A stretch of 64,000 nt of DNA from Trichloromonas sp034006665 (GCF_034006665.1 NZ_JAVESI010000003.1:62001-126000), one strand, 5' to 3'; counted from the stretch's first letter, positions 1-8,592 are shown. The notes: generated by a model not told the origin, from the letters alone. Program-made: numbers and translations.

Positions 1-1
1 G

Positions 2-193
2 CCCGACCGCTGTCTGATGATCGGCAACGATACCGAGCTCGATCTGGCGGCGCGGCGGGCTGGCGTCCCGACCTTTCTCGCCGATACCTGGCTGATCGAT
101 CGTCTGCAAGGTGCCTTCCGCGCCGACTATCGGGGGAGTCTGGCGGACCTGTGCCGGCTTGTGGATCGTCTCGGCGCTGTCGGGGGTCATTGA
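2..193 (+). CDS. HAD-family hydrolase, C-terminal fragment
   Basis: Only the last 63 codons lie in the window; the frame is open from base 2 to a TGA at 191-193. The stretch begins with MIGNDTELDLAARRAGVPTF, which matches HAD motif IV (G-D/N-D...D...A...AG): a conserved acidic pair that binds magnesium, followed by the helix that recognises an ageing or alternative conformer. This is typical of small phosphatases in the haloacid dehalogenase superfamily. The substrate cannot be told from the tail. The next gene starts 130 bases downstream with its own ribosome binding site, so the two need not share a transcript. Confidence 0.7.
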   Translation, partial: PDRCLMIGNDTELDLAARRAGVPTFLADTWLIDRLQGAFRADYRGSLADLCRLVDRLGAVGGH

Positions 194-323
194 CAGTTTT
201 CGCTTTTTTGGCTAATCTGCTGGTGTTTCGAAGAGTTGCGTGAAGGTCGGCGGCATCCTCCGGCCCACGGGCACGCCGCGACGGCGATAACTCAACTTTT
301 AGTTCCAGGGTGGGGAGGATTTC

Positions 324-593
324 ATGGCGAGGCTTGTGGATAATCCGGAGTTGGCTTTCCGACTGGCGCGGGCGATTGTTTCGGACATCGCCCTCTACAA
401 TCAGGACAAGGTCCGCGAAGGAATCATGAAAGACACGATTTTCGATCTGCTTTCCGAAGAGATCGAAGAGGGGCGTGAACACTTCCGCAGTCGGATCGTT
501 CCCGATATGGAGAATTCCGACCATCTTTTCGATCGGGCTCTTGTCGATGTCATGATCAAGCAGGCTGGCAAGATCGAAAGTCCCATCTGGTAG
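324..593 (+). CDS. Small conserved hypothetical protein (89 aa)
   Basis: This acidic, mostly helical protein has no membrane segment, signal peptide or Cys motif. A strong Shine-Dalgarno (GGGGAGGA) sits just before the ATG. Its stop codon TAG abuts the ATG of the rluD-type gene, so the two are translationally linked. I do not recognise a named domain. The length and composition (IVSDIALYNQDKVREGI near the N-terminus, then alternating acidic helices) resemble small cytoplasmic proteins seen in Geobacter relatives, but I cannot assign a function. Confidence 0.75.
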   Translation: MARLVDNPELAFRLARAIVSDIALYNQDKVREGIMKDTIFDLLSEEIEEGREHFRSRIVPDMENSDHLFDRALVDVMIKQAGKIESPIW

Positions 594-1613
594 ATGGAGT
601 CCCTTCGCCAACTGCTTTTTCCTTACGGGCGCTCGGCCGAGCGCCTCGATCGCTTCTTGGCGGAACAGCTACCGGAACTCTCCCGTTCCCAGTTGAAAAT
701 CCTGATTGACGACGGCCGGGTCCGGCTCGGCGACAAGCCGGTCAAACCCAGCCTTCGTCTTCGGGGGGGGGAGGCGGTGACGGTCGTGATCCCGCCGCCG
801 GAGCCCGTCGCCGCCCAGCCCCAGGATCTCCCCCTGACGATTCTTTATGAGGATTCGCGCCTGATCGTGGTTGACAAACCGGCTGGTCTGGTGGTACATC
901 CGGCCGCCGGTCATCGTGAGGGAACGCTGGTCAACGCCCTGCTTCATCACTGCCGCGACCTGGCGGGGATCGGCGGGGAACTGCGGCCGGGGATCGTCCA
1001 CCGCCTCGACAAGGACACCTCGGGGGTGATGGTGGCGACCAAGGATGACGCCGCTCATCAGCATCTGGCCGCCCAGTTCAAGGTCCATTCCATCACCCGC
1101 CGCTACCTGGCCCTGATCCACGGACTGCCGACCGCCGCGTCCGGGACTATCGACCGCCCCATCGGCCGGCATCCGCTCCAGCGCAAGAAGATGAGTACGC
1201 AAAGCCGCGCCGGGCGGCGCGCCGTCACCCACTGGCGGGTTTTGCGCCGCTATGTCGCCGACGGTTTGGCTCTGGTGGAACTGGCTCTGGAAACGGGGCG
1301 CACCCACCAGATCCGCGTGCATCTTTCCGAGTTGGGCATGCCGGTGGTCGGCGATCCGGTCTACGGCGGCAGCCAACGGGGCAAGGCGCTGGTCGACCCC
1401 GAGTTGCGCGCCATGGTCCGGGCTCTGGGGCGCCAGGCTCTACATGCCCGACTGCTCGGTTTTATACACCCGGAAAGCGGCGCCTACCTGGAGTTTCAAA
1501 GCCCGCTTCCCCCGGAACTGGCCGAACTCGTCGCCTATCTCGACAACAAATACCGTCTCTCCGTCGATCCGGCGGAACAGGCTCTTTCCTTTGGAGAATC
1601 CCTTCCGTCATGA
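594..1613 (+). CDS. rluD: 23S rRNA pseudouridine synthase, RluA/RluD family
   Basis: The product (339 aa) isomerises specific uridines in 23S rRNA to pseudouridine. Residues about 17-80 form an S4 RNA-binding domain (LDRFLAEQLPELSRSQLKIL). The catalytic domain follows, with motif HRLDKDTSG at 136-144; D139 is the predicted catalytic aspartate of the RluA family. The later motif GRTHQIRVHL is also typical. RluD is the best guess because of the S4 domain and length; RluC-type specificity cannot be excluded. Its start abuts the stop of the upstream 89-aa gene and its stop overlaps the start of pgeF (ATGA), so the three genes are very likely one operon. The rluD-pgeF pairing is common in bacteria. 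Confidence 0.93.
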   Translation: MESLRQLLFPYGRSAERLDRFLAEQLPELSRSQLKILIDDGRVRLGDKPVKPSLRLRGGEAVTVVIPPPEPVAAQPQDLPLTILYEDSRLIVVDKPAGLVVHPAAGHREGTLVNALLHHCRDLAGIGGELRPGIVHRLDKDTSGVMVATKDDAAHQHLAAQFKVHSITRRYLALIHGLPTAASGTIDRPIGRHPLQRKKMSTQSRAGRRAVTHWRVLRRYVADGLALVELALETGRTHQIRVHLSELGMPVVGDPVYGGSQRGKALVDPELRAMVRALGRQALHARLLGFIHPESGAYLEFQSPLPPELAELVAYLDNKYRLSVDPAEQALSFGESLPS

Positions 1614-2404
1614 AACTCGTCAAACAGGGAAAGCTTCATTATCTGCAACCCGTCTGGGGGGAGGCCGCCGGGGTCCGTGCCGGTTTCACCACCCGTAACG
1701 GCGGCATCAGCCGTGCTCCTTACAATTCGCTCAACCTCGGTTTCAATACCGATGATCCCCGCCACAACGTGGAGGGCAACCGTTCGACTCTGGCCCGGGC
1801 TTTCGATTTGCAGCCCCATCAGTTGCTGACGGTGAAACAGGTGCATGGCACCGATGTGCTGGTGGTCGATCAGCCGAACGCCGATCTCTCCCACTTTCTG
1901 CAGGTGGAATGCGATGCGGTGATCACCAACCAGCTGGGCATGATGATCGGCGTCCTGGTGGCCGACTGCTTCCCGGTGCTTCTCTACGACCCGCTCAAGC
2001 GGGCTGCCGGCGTGGTTCATGTCGGCTGGCGGGGGGCCGCCGGCGGGATCATCGGTAAGACGGTAAAGGCCATGGCCGCAAGCTTCGGCTGCCGGGCGGC
2101 GGACCTTTCAGCCGCCGTTGGACCCGGGATCGGCGCGCACAAATATGAGGTCGACCGCCAGGTGCGCGAGGCTTTCCGGGCCGGTGCCGGCCATTGGGAA
2201 GACATCGCTGACGAGGTGTCTTTGGGCAAATGGCATCTTGATCTGCGCCGCGCCTGCCTGTTGCAACTGGCTGAAGCGGGAGTGCCGGAAAGTGCCGTCG
2301 ACGTGGCTGAGGAATGCACCTGTTGCCATCGCGAAATGCTCTTCTCCTACCGCCGGGATGGCGGAAAGACCGGTCGCCAGATGGGTTTCGTTCTCCTTGC
2401 TTGA
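1610..2404 (+). CDS. pgeF: PgeF/YfiH family peptidoglycan-editing / purine nucleoside phosphorylase-like protein
   Basis: This 264-aa protein belongs to the DUF152/laccase-like family. Family members act as peptidoglycan editing factors in E. coli and as zinc-dependent purine nucleoside phosphorylase/adenosine deaminase enzymes elsewhere. The metal ligands are visible: His79 in KQVHGTD, Cys120 in VADCFPV and His137 in VVHVGWRG. The C-terminal CTCCHREMLFSYRRDG is a family hallmark. The start codon overlaps the rluD stop by the ATGA arrangement. A GC-rich stem-loop follows the gene. Confidence 0.92.
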   Translation: MKLVKQGKLHYLQPVWGEAAGVRAGFTTRNGGISRAPYNSLNLGFNTDDPRHNVEGNRSTLARAFDLQPHQLLTVKQVHGTDVLVVDQPNADLSHFLQVECDAVITNQLGMMIGVLVADCFPVLLYDPLKRAAGVVHVGWRGAAGGIIGKTVKAMAASFGCRAADLSAAVGPGIGAHKYEVDRQVREAFRAGAGHWEDIADEVSLGKWHLDLRRACLLQLAEAGVPESAVDVAEECTCCHREMLFSYRRDGGKTGRQMGFVLLA

Positions 2405-2420
2405 TCTTCCGCTCCCTGCC

Positions 2421-2455
2421 GAATCTCCGCCGGCGTGGTAAGCGCCGGCGGATTC
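2421..2455 (+). terminator. Stem-loop after pgeF
   Basis: GAATC...CGCCGGCG pairs with CGCCGGCGGATTC across a 7-base loop, with a 2-base bulge on the left arm. It lies directly after the pgeF stop. No run of T follows, so it may be a weak or Rho-assisted terminator, or an mRNA-stabilising hairpin. Confidence 0.45.
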
Positions 2456-2461
2456 AGTAAA

Positions 2462-2479
2462 TTCCCCACAGAAAAATAC
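2462..2479 (+). promoter_or_regulatory. 18-bp box, copy 1 (upstream of the BTAD regulator)
   Basis: TTCCCCACAGAAAAATAC occurs here and, identically, at 6894-6911. In both places it ends exactly 13 bases before a TTGTNN hexamer that has a TTAGAT or TAAGAT hexamer 17-18 bases further on. The fixed spacing suggests an activator site. The protein that would bind it is unknown. Confidence 0.6.
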
Positions 2480-2492
2480 CTGTTTTCCCCTA

Positions 2493-2521
2493 TTGTGCAT
2501 AAGGACCAGTCTGCATTAGAT
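2493..2521 (+). promoter_or_regulatory. Predicted sigma-70 promoter of the large regulator
   Basis: -35 TTGTGC (2493-2498), 17-base spacer, -10 TTAGAT (2516-2521). Transcription would begin near 2528. That rules out the TTG at 2521 as a start codon and supports translation from 2578. Confidence 0.55.
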
Positions 2522-2577
2522 TGAAATCTCCCTTATGTTTCCCGGCCATTTTTACCGCGAACAAAGAGAGGTTTTTC

Positions 2578-5500
2578 TTGCCCGCCCAGAATCTTTCGAT
2601 GCGACGTTTCGCGGCCGGCAAGTTCACTCCGCCGACTTTCGACCCGTCTCGGCATTTGCCGCGGGACCGGATTCTCGCGGTGTTGCGTCAGGCCGACACG
2701 CGTGGCCGGCGGATCTTTTTCCTCTATGGGCGGGCCGGACAGGGCAAGACCACCCTGGCGTGCGAATCCCTGAAGGAATGTGCCGCGCCCTTTGTCTGGT
2801 TTCAGGTTGAGGAGGAAGATCGTGATCCGCTCGTCTTCTGTGCCGCGCTCCTTGAGGCTCTGCGGCAGGCGCTGCCGGACTTTCGCGCTTCGCTTCTGGA
2901 AGCCATGCTCGACAAGGGGGAGTTGTCTTCCGGCGATGCGGGCCGGGCCGCCGAGCTGCTCACCGCCGCGCTTTCCGGTTTTCTTTCCAGCCCATTTTTT
3001 CTGGTTTTCGACAATCTGCATCTGATCGATGGCGCCCCTCCCAGTCTCACCTTCTTTTCTTCCCTGCTCCAATTTCTGCCCGGTGATGCCCGGGTTCTGG
3101 GCCTCTCCCGCTGGGCTTTGCCGCTGCCCCTGGAAAAAAAACGTCTACTGATTCTGGATAATGAGGCGTTGGCCCTGAACCGACAGGAGACGGTTGCACT
3201 CTACGATCGGCTTTTTGCCCTGGCTCCGGCGGGCGAGATTCTGGATCTGGCGGTGCGCCGTAGCGAAGGCTGGATCTTGGGTCTGATGTTGATCGGGCAG
3301 ACTCTGGCCCGTTTCGGGGAAAATGCCGTGCGCGACCGGTTGCACGGAATGGCCAGTCAGGGGTGGGAACAGGTCGAGGAGTTCTTTGATGACGAAGTTC
3401 TCGGCGGCCTTGATCGTCAGAGACGACACGGCCTGCTGCGTCTCGCCTACTTTGACGAGCTGCCGTTGCCGCTCATCGCTCGGGTGGCCGGCGACGGGGG
3501 CATGCCGGAGACCCTGGCCGAACTCGCTCGGCTCAACCTCTTTGTGCGCTCCGGAGCGGATGGCCAGTCCTATGTTTTGCATCATCTTTTACGCGACAGG
3601 CTGCGCCAGCTGGCGCAGCGCGAACTCTCCGCGGAGGAGTGGCGAGCGGTGCCGGCGTGCGGCGGACGCTGGTATCTCGAAGAGGGCCGGATCGAGGAGG
3701 CCTTGGCCTGTTTCGCCGAAGCCCGGGATTATGTTGCCTGTGAGGCGCTGCTTAAGGATTACGGCTTGGACCTGCTGGGGAAAAACCGGCTGAAAACCCT
3801 GGAAACGGCCCTGGAAACGGTTCCCGAAGCGGTCATGGGCAAGCATGCCGTCTTCGCCTTTTTTTACGGTATGAGCTTGATGGAAAGCCAGCCGGATCAG
3901 GCCTATGCCCTGCTGGAACAGGCCCGGAAATGTTTTTCCGCAAACCGAGAAGGACGCGGGGAGCTGTTGGCTTCGGCCCAGCTTGTCCTCTTTCATGTGT
4001 TCATCGATGGCCGTTTCAATTGTATTGTTCCGCTTCTCGACCGTGCCGAAACGCTTTTGGCCGACATGGAGTCGACGCTGCCGCCGGTCATGCTTATTCA
4101 GGTTTCTCATGCCCTGGCGACGGGACACTATTTTCTTTACAGCGACGGCGAAGCCGTGCCGCGCCACGCCGTTCGCGCTTCAGATCTGGCAAAAAGATAC
4201 GGTTACGACAATCTGCTGGCGGGAATTACCATTATCCAGGGGTATCACTACGCGGTGCGGGGGCAGTGGGAGAGTTTCCTCGTCAAGGCCGAAGAGGCCC
4301 AACGCCTGATCGCCAACCCCCGGGTCAGTTCCCTGCATCGCCTCTTTCTGCGACTGATGCAGCTTAACCTGCTCAGTCTGCAAGGGGATCTCGTCAACTA
4401 CCACCGTCGGCGCGCCGTCATTGAAGAGGCTTTCAGCCGCGATCTGCTGGTCAAGACCACCCTCGGCCCGCTGTTCTGGGTCCTCGACATCGATATCGCT
4501 CTTGCCGAGGGACGCCTTGAGGATGCCATGACCTTTGTCCAGATGGGTCTGGACTCGAGTTACGCTGCCGGCAACCCCCATCTGCGCGGCATGTATCGCC
4601 AATACCAAGCCTTTCTTCTGGCCCAGGCGGAGCGTCGGACGGAAGCCCTGGCGGCGGTTGATGAAGCCTTGGCCCTGCGCGACGAGGCCGGAGGACGCCT
4701 CTTTACCGCGATCAATCGGATGATTCTCGGCGCGACCTGTGCCCGCATCGGCGAGCCGGAGCGGGCTGAACTTCTTCTCGGAGAGGCCATCCGGATCTGC
4801 GAAGGTCTCGATGAACACTTCACGCGGATCGGCGCCCTGGCTTTCCGCGGACTGTTGCGCCTTTCCCTCGGGCGCGCCGCCGAGGCCGCCGAGGATATCC
4901 GGGGAGCCATGGTTGGGCTTCGGGACAATCATCTGTATCATTTCTACTTGGCCACGCCGACCCTGTTGCAGGAATTCCTGGCAGCCGCCGGCCGTCTCGG
5001 TATGGAGGTCGAAACCGCCCGCGCCATCGCCGCCCGCCAGCTCGACCTGGTTCTGCTCGACAAAGGCAAGATGTTGCCCCGGCTGTGCATTCGAACCCTA
5101 GGGCCGCTGGTGATGCGCCTCGATTCCCGCATGGAACTGCGGGACGGGGTTTGGAGCCCGGCGCAGCGGACCTTCTGGGCACTGCTCTTGGCGGCGAAGG
5201 ATCAGTCGCTTCCCCAAGAGCGGATGCAGCATGGGCTTTGGCCGGAGAGTCCGGCGGACCGGTCGCGGGCCAGTTTCGATACTCTTTTGTCCCGCTTGCG
5301 GCGGGTGCTTGATGCCGCCTGCCATCCCCTTTCCGCCAAGAACTACCTCGCCCTCCAACGCGGCGTCTTGGCCCTGCACAACTGTCATCTCGACGACGCA
5401 GATTTTTCCGAAGAAATCCTGACCAGTTTGCGTCTGCTTCGCCGGGGGCGGGACTGGCAGGCGGGAAACCATCTCCATCGCGCCCTGCGCCTCTGGAGGG

Positions 5501-5856
5501 GGGGATATCTGAGCCAGGTCGCGGCCGAGGACGAGCAGCTGCTGGCGCGGCGGGCGAAACTGGAACGTCTCTACCTTCAGGGGGCGCTGGTCTGGGGGCA
5601 GCTTCTGGTCGCCGAGGGCCGCGACGGCGAGGCCATCGAGTTTCTCAATGAAGCCTTGCGCGTCGATCCTACCCAGCATGATCTGGTCCGGGCTCTGTAT
5701 GACCTGCACAGCCGAAACTGTTCTCCGGCAGGGGCGCGGCGGGTTCTGGAACAGTACCGCAAGGCCCTTGCTCGGGCCGATTACGATCCCGATGAAATCA
5801 CCGCCATCGTCGAGTCTCTCTGGGCAACGCGGTTGGAAAAAGACGAGGGCTTGTGA
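2578..5856 (+). CDS. Large STAND-ATPase transcriptional regulator with C-terminal BTAD (SARP-like) domain
   Basis: The protein is about 1092 aa from the TTG at 2578, chosen because AGAGAGG lies 6 bases upstream; the frame is open from 2521. Walker A is GRAGQGKTT (51-59) and a Walker B-like FLVFDNLHLID lies near residue 140, as in MalT/STAND regulators. A long helical-repeat (TPR-like) middle follows. From about residue 845 to the end there is a winged-helix plus BTAD region (RTLGPLVMRL..., then HRALRLWRGGYL and EALRVDPTQHDLVRALY). MalT ends in a LuxR helix-turn-helix; here that end is replaced by a SARP-type output. It probably integrates an unknown ligand with ATP to activate transcription. 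The nearby Cys-rich protein and NarL-type regulator are likely functional neighbours. Confidence 0.85.
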   Translation: MPAQNLSMRRFAAGKFTPPTFDPSRHLPRDRILAVLRQADTRGRRIFFLYGRAGQGKTTLACESLKECAAPFVWFQVEEEDRDPLVFCAALLEALRQALPDFRASLLEAMLDKGELSSGDAGRAAELLTAALSGFLSSPFFLVFDNLHLIDGAPPSLTFFSSLLQFLPGDARVLGLSRWALPLPLEKKRLLILDNEALALNRQETVALYDRLFALAPAGEILDLAVRRSEGWILGLMLIGQTLARFGENAVRDRLHGMASQGWEQVEEFFDDEVLGGLDRQRRHGLLRLAYFDELPLPLIARVAGDGGMPETLAELARLNLFVRSGADGQSYVLHHLLRDRLRQLAQRELSAEEWRAVPACGGRWYLEEGRIEEALACFAEARDYVACEALLKDYGLDLLGKNRLKTLETALETVPEAVMGKHAVFAFFYGMSLMESQPDQAYALLEQARKCFSANREGRGELLASAQLVLFHVFIDGRFNCIVPLLDRAETLLADMESTLPPVMLIQVSHALATGHYFLYSDGEAVPRHAVRASDLAKRYGYDNLLAGITIIQGYHYAVRGQWESFLVKAEEAQRLIANPRVSSLHRLFLRLMQLNLLSLQGDLVNYHRRRAVIEEAFSRDLLVKTTLGPLFWVLDIDIALAEGRLEDAMTFVQMGLDSSYAAGNPHLRGMYRQYQAFLLAQAERRTEALAAVDEALALRDEAGGRLFTAINRMILGATCARIGEPERAELLLGEAIRICEGLDEHFTRIGALAFRGLLRLSLGRAAEAAEDIRGAMVGLRDNHLYHFYLATPTLLQEFLAAAGRLGMEVETARAIAARQLDLVLLDKGKMLPRLCIRTLGPLVMRLDSRMELRDGVWSPAQRTFWALLLAAKDQSLPQERMQHGLWPESPADRSRASFDTLLSRLRRVLDAACHPLSAKNYLALQRGVLALHNCHLDDADFSEEILTSLRLLRRGRDWQAGNHLHRALRLWRGGYLSQVAAEDEQLLARRAKLERLYLQGALVWGQLLVAEGRDGEAIEFLNEALRVDPTQHDLVRALYDLHSRNCSPAGARRVLEQYRKALARADYDPDEITAIVESLWATRLEKDEGL

Positions 5857-5958
5857 AAAAAGGGAGCTGAAGAAATGAGCAAGCGGTAAGAAATTTGTCA
5901 GATGGTTGCTGTATGGTGAAAAAGTAAATGACCAAAATGCTCATCTGAAGGAGCGGCA

Positions 5959-6180
5959 ATGGGAAAATCCTGTCCTTATGTGAAACGTTGCGCATTTTTT
6001 GCCAACTATGGCCGCCGGACGAGCCGCACCTGGAAAAACCTGGTGGCGCTTTACTGTCAGGGGGAGCTCTGTAGCCACTGCACCCTTTATCGTCAGTTGG
6101 CCGAGGGTCGTCAGCCCCAGGAAAGCGATCTGTTACCCACCGGCGAGCCGGTTCCTCTTCCCTTTCATGCCCTGCCTTGA
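5959..6180 (+). CDS. Small Cys-rich protein (73 aa)
   Basis: GGAG precedes the ATG. Cysteines are arranged as CPYVKRC (residues 5 and 11), then YCQGELCSHC with a following aromatic (CTLY). This spacing suggests a zinc or Fe-S binding mini-domain. I have the impression that similar small proteins occur in Desulfuromonads, but no function is known to me. It lies between the BTAD regulator and the response regulator on the same strand (102 and 48 bases away), so it is probably co-transcribed and may act in the same signalling path. Confidence 0.75.
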   Translation: MGKSCPYVKRCAFFANYGRRTSRTWKNLVALYCQGELCSHCTLYRQLAEGRQPQESDLLPTGEPVPLPFHALP

Positions 6181-6228
6181 AGGGGGGAATGTCTCCTCGG
6201 GACGCTCTAACATGACGGAAAGCCGCCC

Positions 6229-6876
6229 ATGAGTACGGGGATTCTCTACGTCGACGATCACGAAATCTTTCACGAATGCATGCGCCAGATGTTCAATCAG
6301 CGCAGCGACATGCAGATTCTTGCCATCGCCGGTAACGGTCAGACAGCGGTGCGTCTTGCCGCCGAACTGCGTCCCGATGTGATCGTCATGGATGTGCGCC
6401 TGCCCGGGCTCAACGGCATTGAAGCGACCCGCAAGATTCTCGCTACCCAGCCCCGTGCCCGGATCCTTGGCCTCTCTGGCTTTACCGACCGGCAGACGGT
6501 GCTGTCGATGATCAAGGCCGGTGCCCGGGGTTATGTGGTCAAGGATGCCGCCTTCGGTGAACTGATTCAAGCCATTCAGGCGGTTGTCACCGGGAAGATG
6601 TACCTCAGCCCCGGTATCACCTCGGTTATGCTTGAGGATCTGATCGCGCCGGCCCACGCCGACGGCGGCGCCGCCGGGCTGCTGCTGAGCCGCCGCGAGG
6701 AAGAGGTGCTGCGACTGGCGGTGGACGGCTTCTCGTCCAAGGATATCGCCGACCATCTCAGGCTCAGTCCGAAAACGATCGAAACCCATCGGGCGCGGAT
6801 TATGAAGAAACTGGGGCTGAAGACCTTCGCCGATCTGGTCAAGTATGCGGTACGCGAGGGGATGACCAGCGCCTAA
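6229..6876 (+). CDS. NarL/FixJ-family response regulator
   Basis: The 215-aa protein has an N-terminal receiver domain (ILYVDDHEIF; phospho-acceptor Asp55 in VIVMDVRLPG; conserved Lys in GYVVKDA). A C-terminal LuxR-type helix-turn-helix follows, about residues 150-205 (LSRREEEVLRLAVDGFSSKD...SPKTIETHRARIMKKL). It should bind DNA when phosphorylated. No histidine kinase is adjacent, so it is an orphan here. The start ATG lies 48 bases after the Cys-rich mini-protein. Confidence 0.92.
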   Translation: MSTGILYVDDHEIFHECMRQMFNQRSDMQILAIAGNGQTAVRLAAELRPDVIVMDVRLPGLNGIEATRKILATQPRARILGLSGFTDRQTVLSMIKAGARGYVVKDAAFGELIQAIQAVVTGKMYLSPGITSVMLEDLIAPAHADGGAAGLLLSRREEEVLRLAVDGFSSKDIADHLRLSPKTIETHRARIMKKLGLKTFADLVKYAVREGMTSA

Positions 6877-6893
6877 TCGAAAAAATCAGGGAT

Positions 6894-6911
6894 TTCCCCA
6901 CAGAAAAATAC
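6894..6911 (+). promoter_or_regulatory. 18-bp box, copy 2 (upstream of the candidate small RNA)
   Basis: Identical to 2462-2479 and again 13 bases before the -35 hexamer of a predicted promoter. It lies 17 bases after the stop of the response regulator gene. Confidence 0.6.
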
Positions 6912-6924
6912 ACAATACTCCGGA

Positions 6925-6954
6925 TTGTATTGAAGAGACGGAATGACTTAAGAT
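6925..6954 (+). promoter_or_regulatory. Predicted promoter of candidate small RNA
   Basis: -35 TTGTAT (6925-6930), 18-base spacer, -10 TAAGAT (6949-6954). No convincing open reading frame follows before the terminator at 7079-7121. Confidence 0.5.
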
Positions 6955-6960
6955 TGACCT

Positions 6961-7121
6961 GTCCGGCAGATTAAGGGTTTGTTTCGGGAGTTTCCGTCTC
7001 TCTTCCCGGAAACCAGGCTGCATGAACCGGATTAAAATTGGCTTTCGGGCCGCTTTGGCGTTATCCGCAGGAGGGGATGGCGCGCGACGTGAGGTAACTT
7101 ACGTTGCGCGCCATTTTTTTT
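6961..7121 (+). ncRNA. Candidate small RNA, about 160 nt
   Basis: The interval is bounded by a predicted promoter (6925-6954) and a strong intrinsic terminator (7079-7121). It holds no ORF with a good ribosome site that ends before the terminator; the only AGGAGG-preceded ATG (7077) reads six codons into the terminator stem. A local hairpin GTTTCC...GGAAAC forms near 6990-7015. Several GGA-containing segments (CGGGA, CCGGAAA, CCGGAT, AGGAGGGGA) would suit CsrA/RsmA binding, which is speculative. The alternative is a long 3' untranslated region of the response regulator transcript. Confidence 0.45.
7079..7121 (+). terminator. Intrinsic terminator
   Basis: GGCGCGCGACGT (7079-7090) pairs with ACGTTGCGCGCC (7101-7112) with one G-U pair, followed by A and eight T. 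The T-run is on the plus strand, so it terminates plus-strand transcription. The convergent trkH gene ends just beyond it. Confidence 0.85.
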
Positions 7122-7149
7122 ATGCGCGATGAGCGGTTCTGTTACCGGG

Positions 7150-8592
7150 TTATTTTTTCCAGAAGGAGGGAAAGAGCAGTACCAGGACGGTAAAGAGTTC
7201 CAGTCGGCCGAGGAGCATGCAGCAGGTCAACACCCCTTTGCCGAAGGAAGAGACGTGGGCGAAGTTATCCATCGGCCCGACGGAACCGAGTCCCGGACCG
7301 ATATTGCCGAGGGTGGCGATGACGGCGGTCGCCGCCGACAGGATGTCCATGCCGGTGGCGGTCATGAGCAGCGAGGCGCCGACGAAAATCCCCAAATAGA
7401 GGGCAAAAAAACCGAGAATCGCCTGCATGACGTCGCGGTCCACCGGCGTTTCTCCGAGTTTAACCAAGCGCACCGCCTTGGGGTGGATGAGCTTGAAAAG
7501 CTGGTTGCGCACATGTTTGAACAGGAGAAGGATGCGGGCCACCTTTACGGATCCGCTGGTGGAACCGGCGCAGCCGCCGACGAACATGAGCAGCACCAGC
7601 AGGAATTGGGCGGGCAATGGCCAGAGTTCGAAGTCGGCGGTGCCGAAGCCGGTGGTGGTCAGGATCGAGGCGACCTGGAAGGCGCTGTAGCGGAGGTTTT
7701 CCGGCAGCGAGGCGTAGGCCGTTCCCTGGTTGAAATAGACCAAGGCCGCGATGGCGCCCAAGGTGATGGCGAGATAGAGACGGAACTCTTCGTTGCGGAA
7801 AAACTCCCGGGGCCGCCCGCGCAGGGCATGATAGTGGAGGGAGAAGTTGATCCCGGCGAGGAACATGAAGAGGGTGATGATGCCGTCGATATAGGCGCTG
7901 TCGTAGGCCGCCACCGAGGTGTTGCGGGTGGAAAAGCCCCCAGTCGCGAGGGTGGCGAAGGCGTGGCAGAGGGCTTCGTAAAAGTTCATCCCGCCGAGCA
8001 TGAGCAGCAGCGTCTGGGTGGCGGTGAGCAGCAGATAGACCCCCCAGAGGAGTTTGGCGGTATCCTGGATGCGGGGTTTAAGGCGATCGGCGGTGGGACC
8101 GGGAACCTCGGCTTTGAAGAGCTGCATGCCGCCGACCCCGAGCATCGGCAGGATCGCCAGGGAGAGGACGATGATCCCCATTCCCCCAAGCCAATGGGTG
8201 AGGGCACGCCAGAAGAGGATGCTCTCCGGCAACCCTTCGATCACCTTGAGTATGGTCGAGCCGGTGGTGGTGAAACCGCTCATGGTTTCGAAGACGGCGT
8301 CTAGGGGCGAAGGGATGGCGCCGCTCAGAACGAAGGGAAGAGCGCCGAAGAGGGCGTAGAAAAGCCAGCCGAAGGTGACGATGGCGAAGCCTTCCCGTAC
8401 CGAGAATTCCGTGCCGCCCCGGCAGCCCTTGAAGAGCAACAGACCGACCGCCAGGGAGGTGCTGGAAGAGAGCAGAAAAGCATCGGCGGCGCCGTCGGCG
8501 AAATAGAGGGAAAAGGGAATCGGCGTCAACAAGGCTCCGCCGAGAAAGAGGAGCAGAGCGCCGAGAATGCGCAGCGTGGCCAGGGCGTTCAT
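7150..8592 (-). CDS. trkH: Trk/Ktr-type potassium transporter membrane subunit
   Basis: This 480-aa polytopic inner-membrane protein of the TrkH/KtrB family moves K+ through four pore-loop repeats. Recognisable selectivity-filter regions are FTTTGSTI, LATGGFSTRN, ILTTTGFGTAD and the later GNIGPGLG. The first residues (MNALATLRILGALLLFLGGAL) make the first membrane helix. Its start codon directly follows the stop of trkA, so the channel and its cytosolic gating subunit are one operon on the minus strand. Confidence 0.93.
   Translation of the reverse strand: MNALATLRILGALLLFLGGALLTPIPFSLYFADGAADAFLLSSSTSLAVGLLLFKGCRGGTEFSVREGFAIVTFGWLFYALFGALPFVLSGAIPSPLDAVFETMSGFTTTGSTILKVIEGLPESILFWRALTHWLGGMGIIVLSLAILPMLGVGGMQLFKAEVPGPTADRLKPRIQDTAKLLWGVYLLLTATQTLLLMLGGMNFYEALCHAFATLATGGFSTRNTSVAAYDSAYIDGIITLFMFLAGINFSLHYHALRGRPREFFRNEEFRLYLAITLGAIAALVYFNQGTAYASLPENLRYSAFQVASILTTTGFGTADFELWPLPAQFLLVLLMFVGGCAGSTSGSVKVARILLLFKHVRNQLFKLIHPKAVRLVKLGETPVDRDVMQAILGFFALYLGIFVGASLLMTATGMDILSAATAVIATLGNIGPGLGSVGPMDNFAHVSSFGKGVLTCCMLLGRLELFTVLVLLFPSFWKK

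Noticed and set aside
2521..2577. TTG at 2521 as start of the large regulator
   Set aside because: It lies in the predicted -10 element and has no ribosome site; TTG 2578 has AGAGAGG 6 bases upstream.
7129..8304. 391-codon plus-strand frame
   Set aside because: Antisense shadow of trkH; composition and repeats of Gly/Glu/His are typical of reverse-frame reading of a membrane protein.
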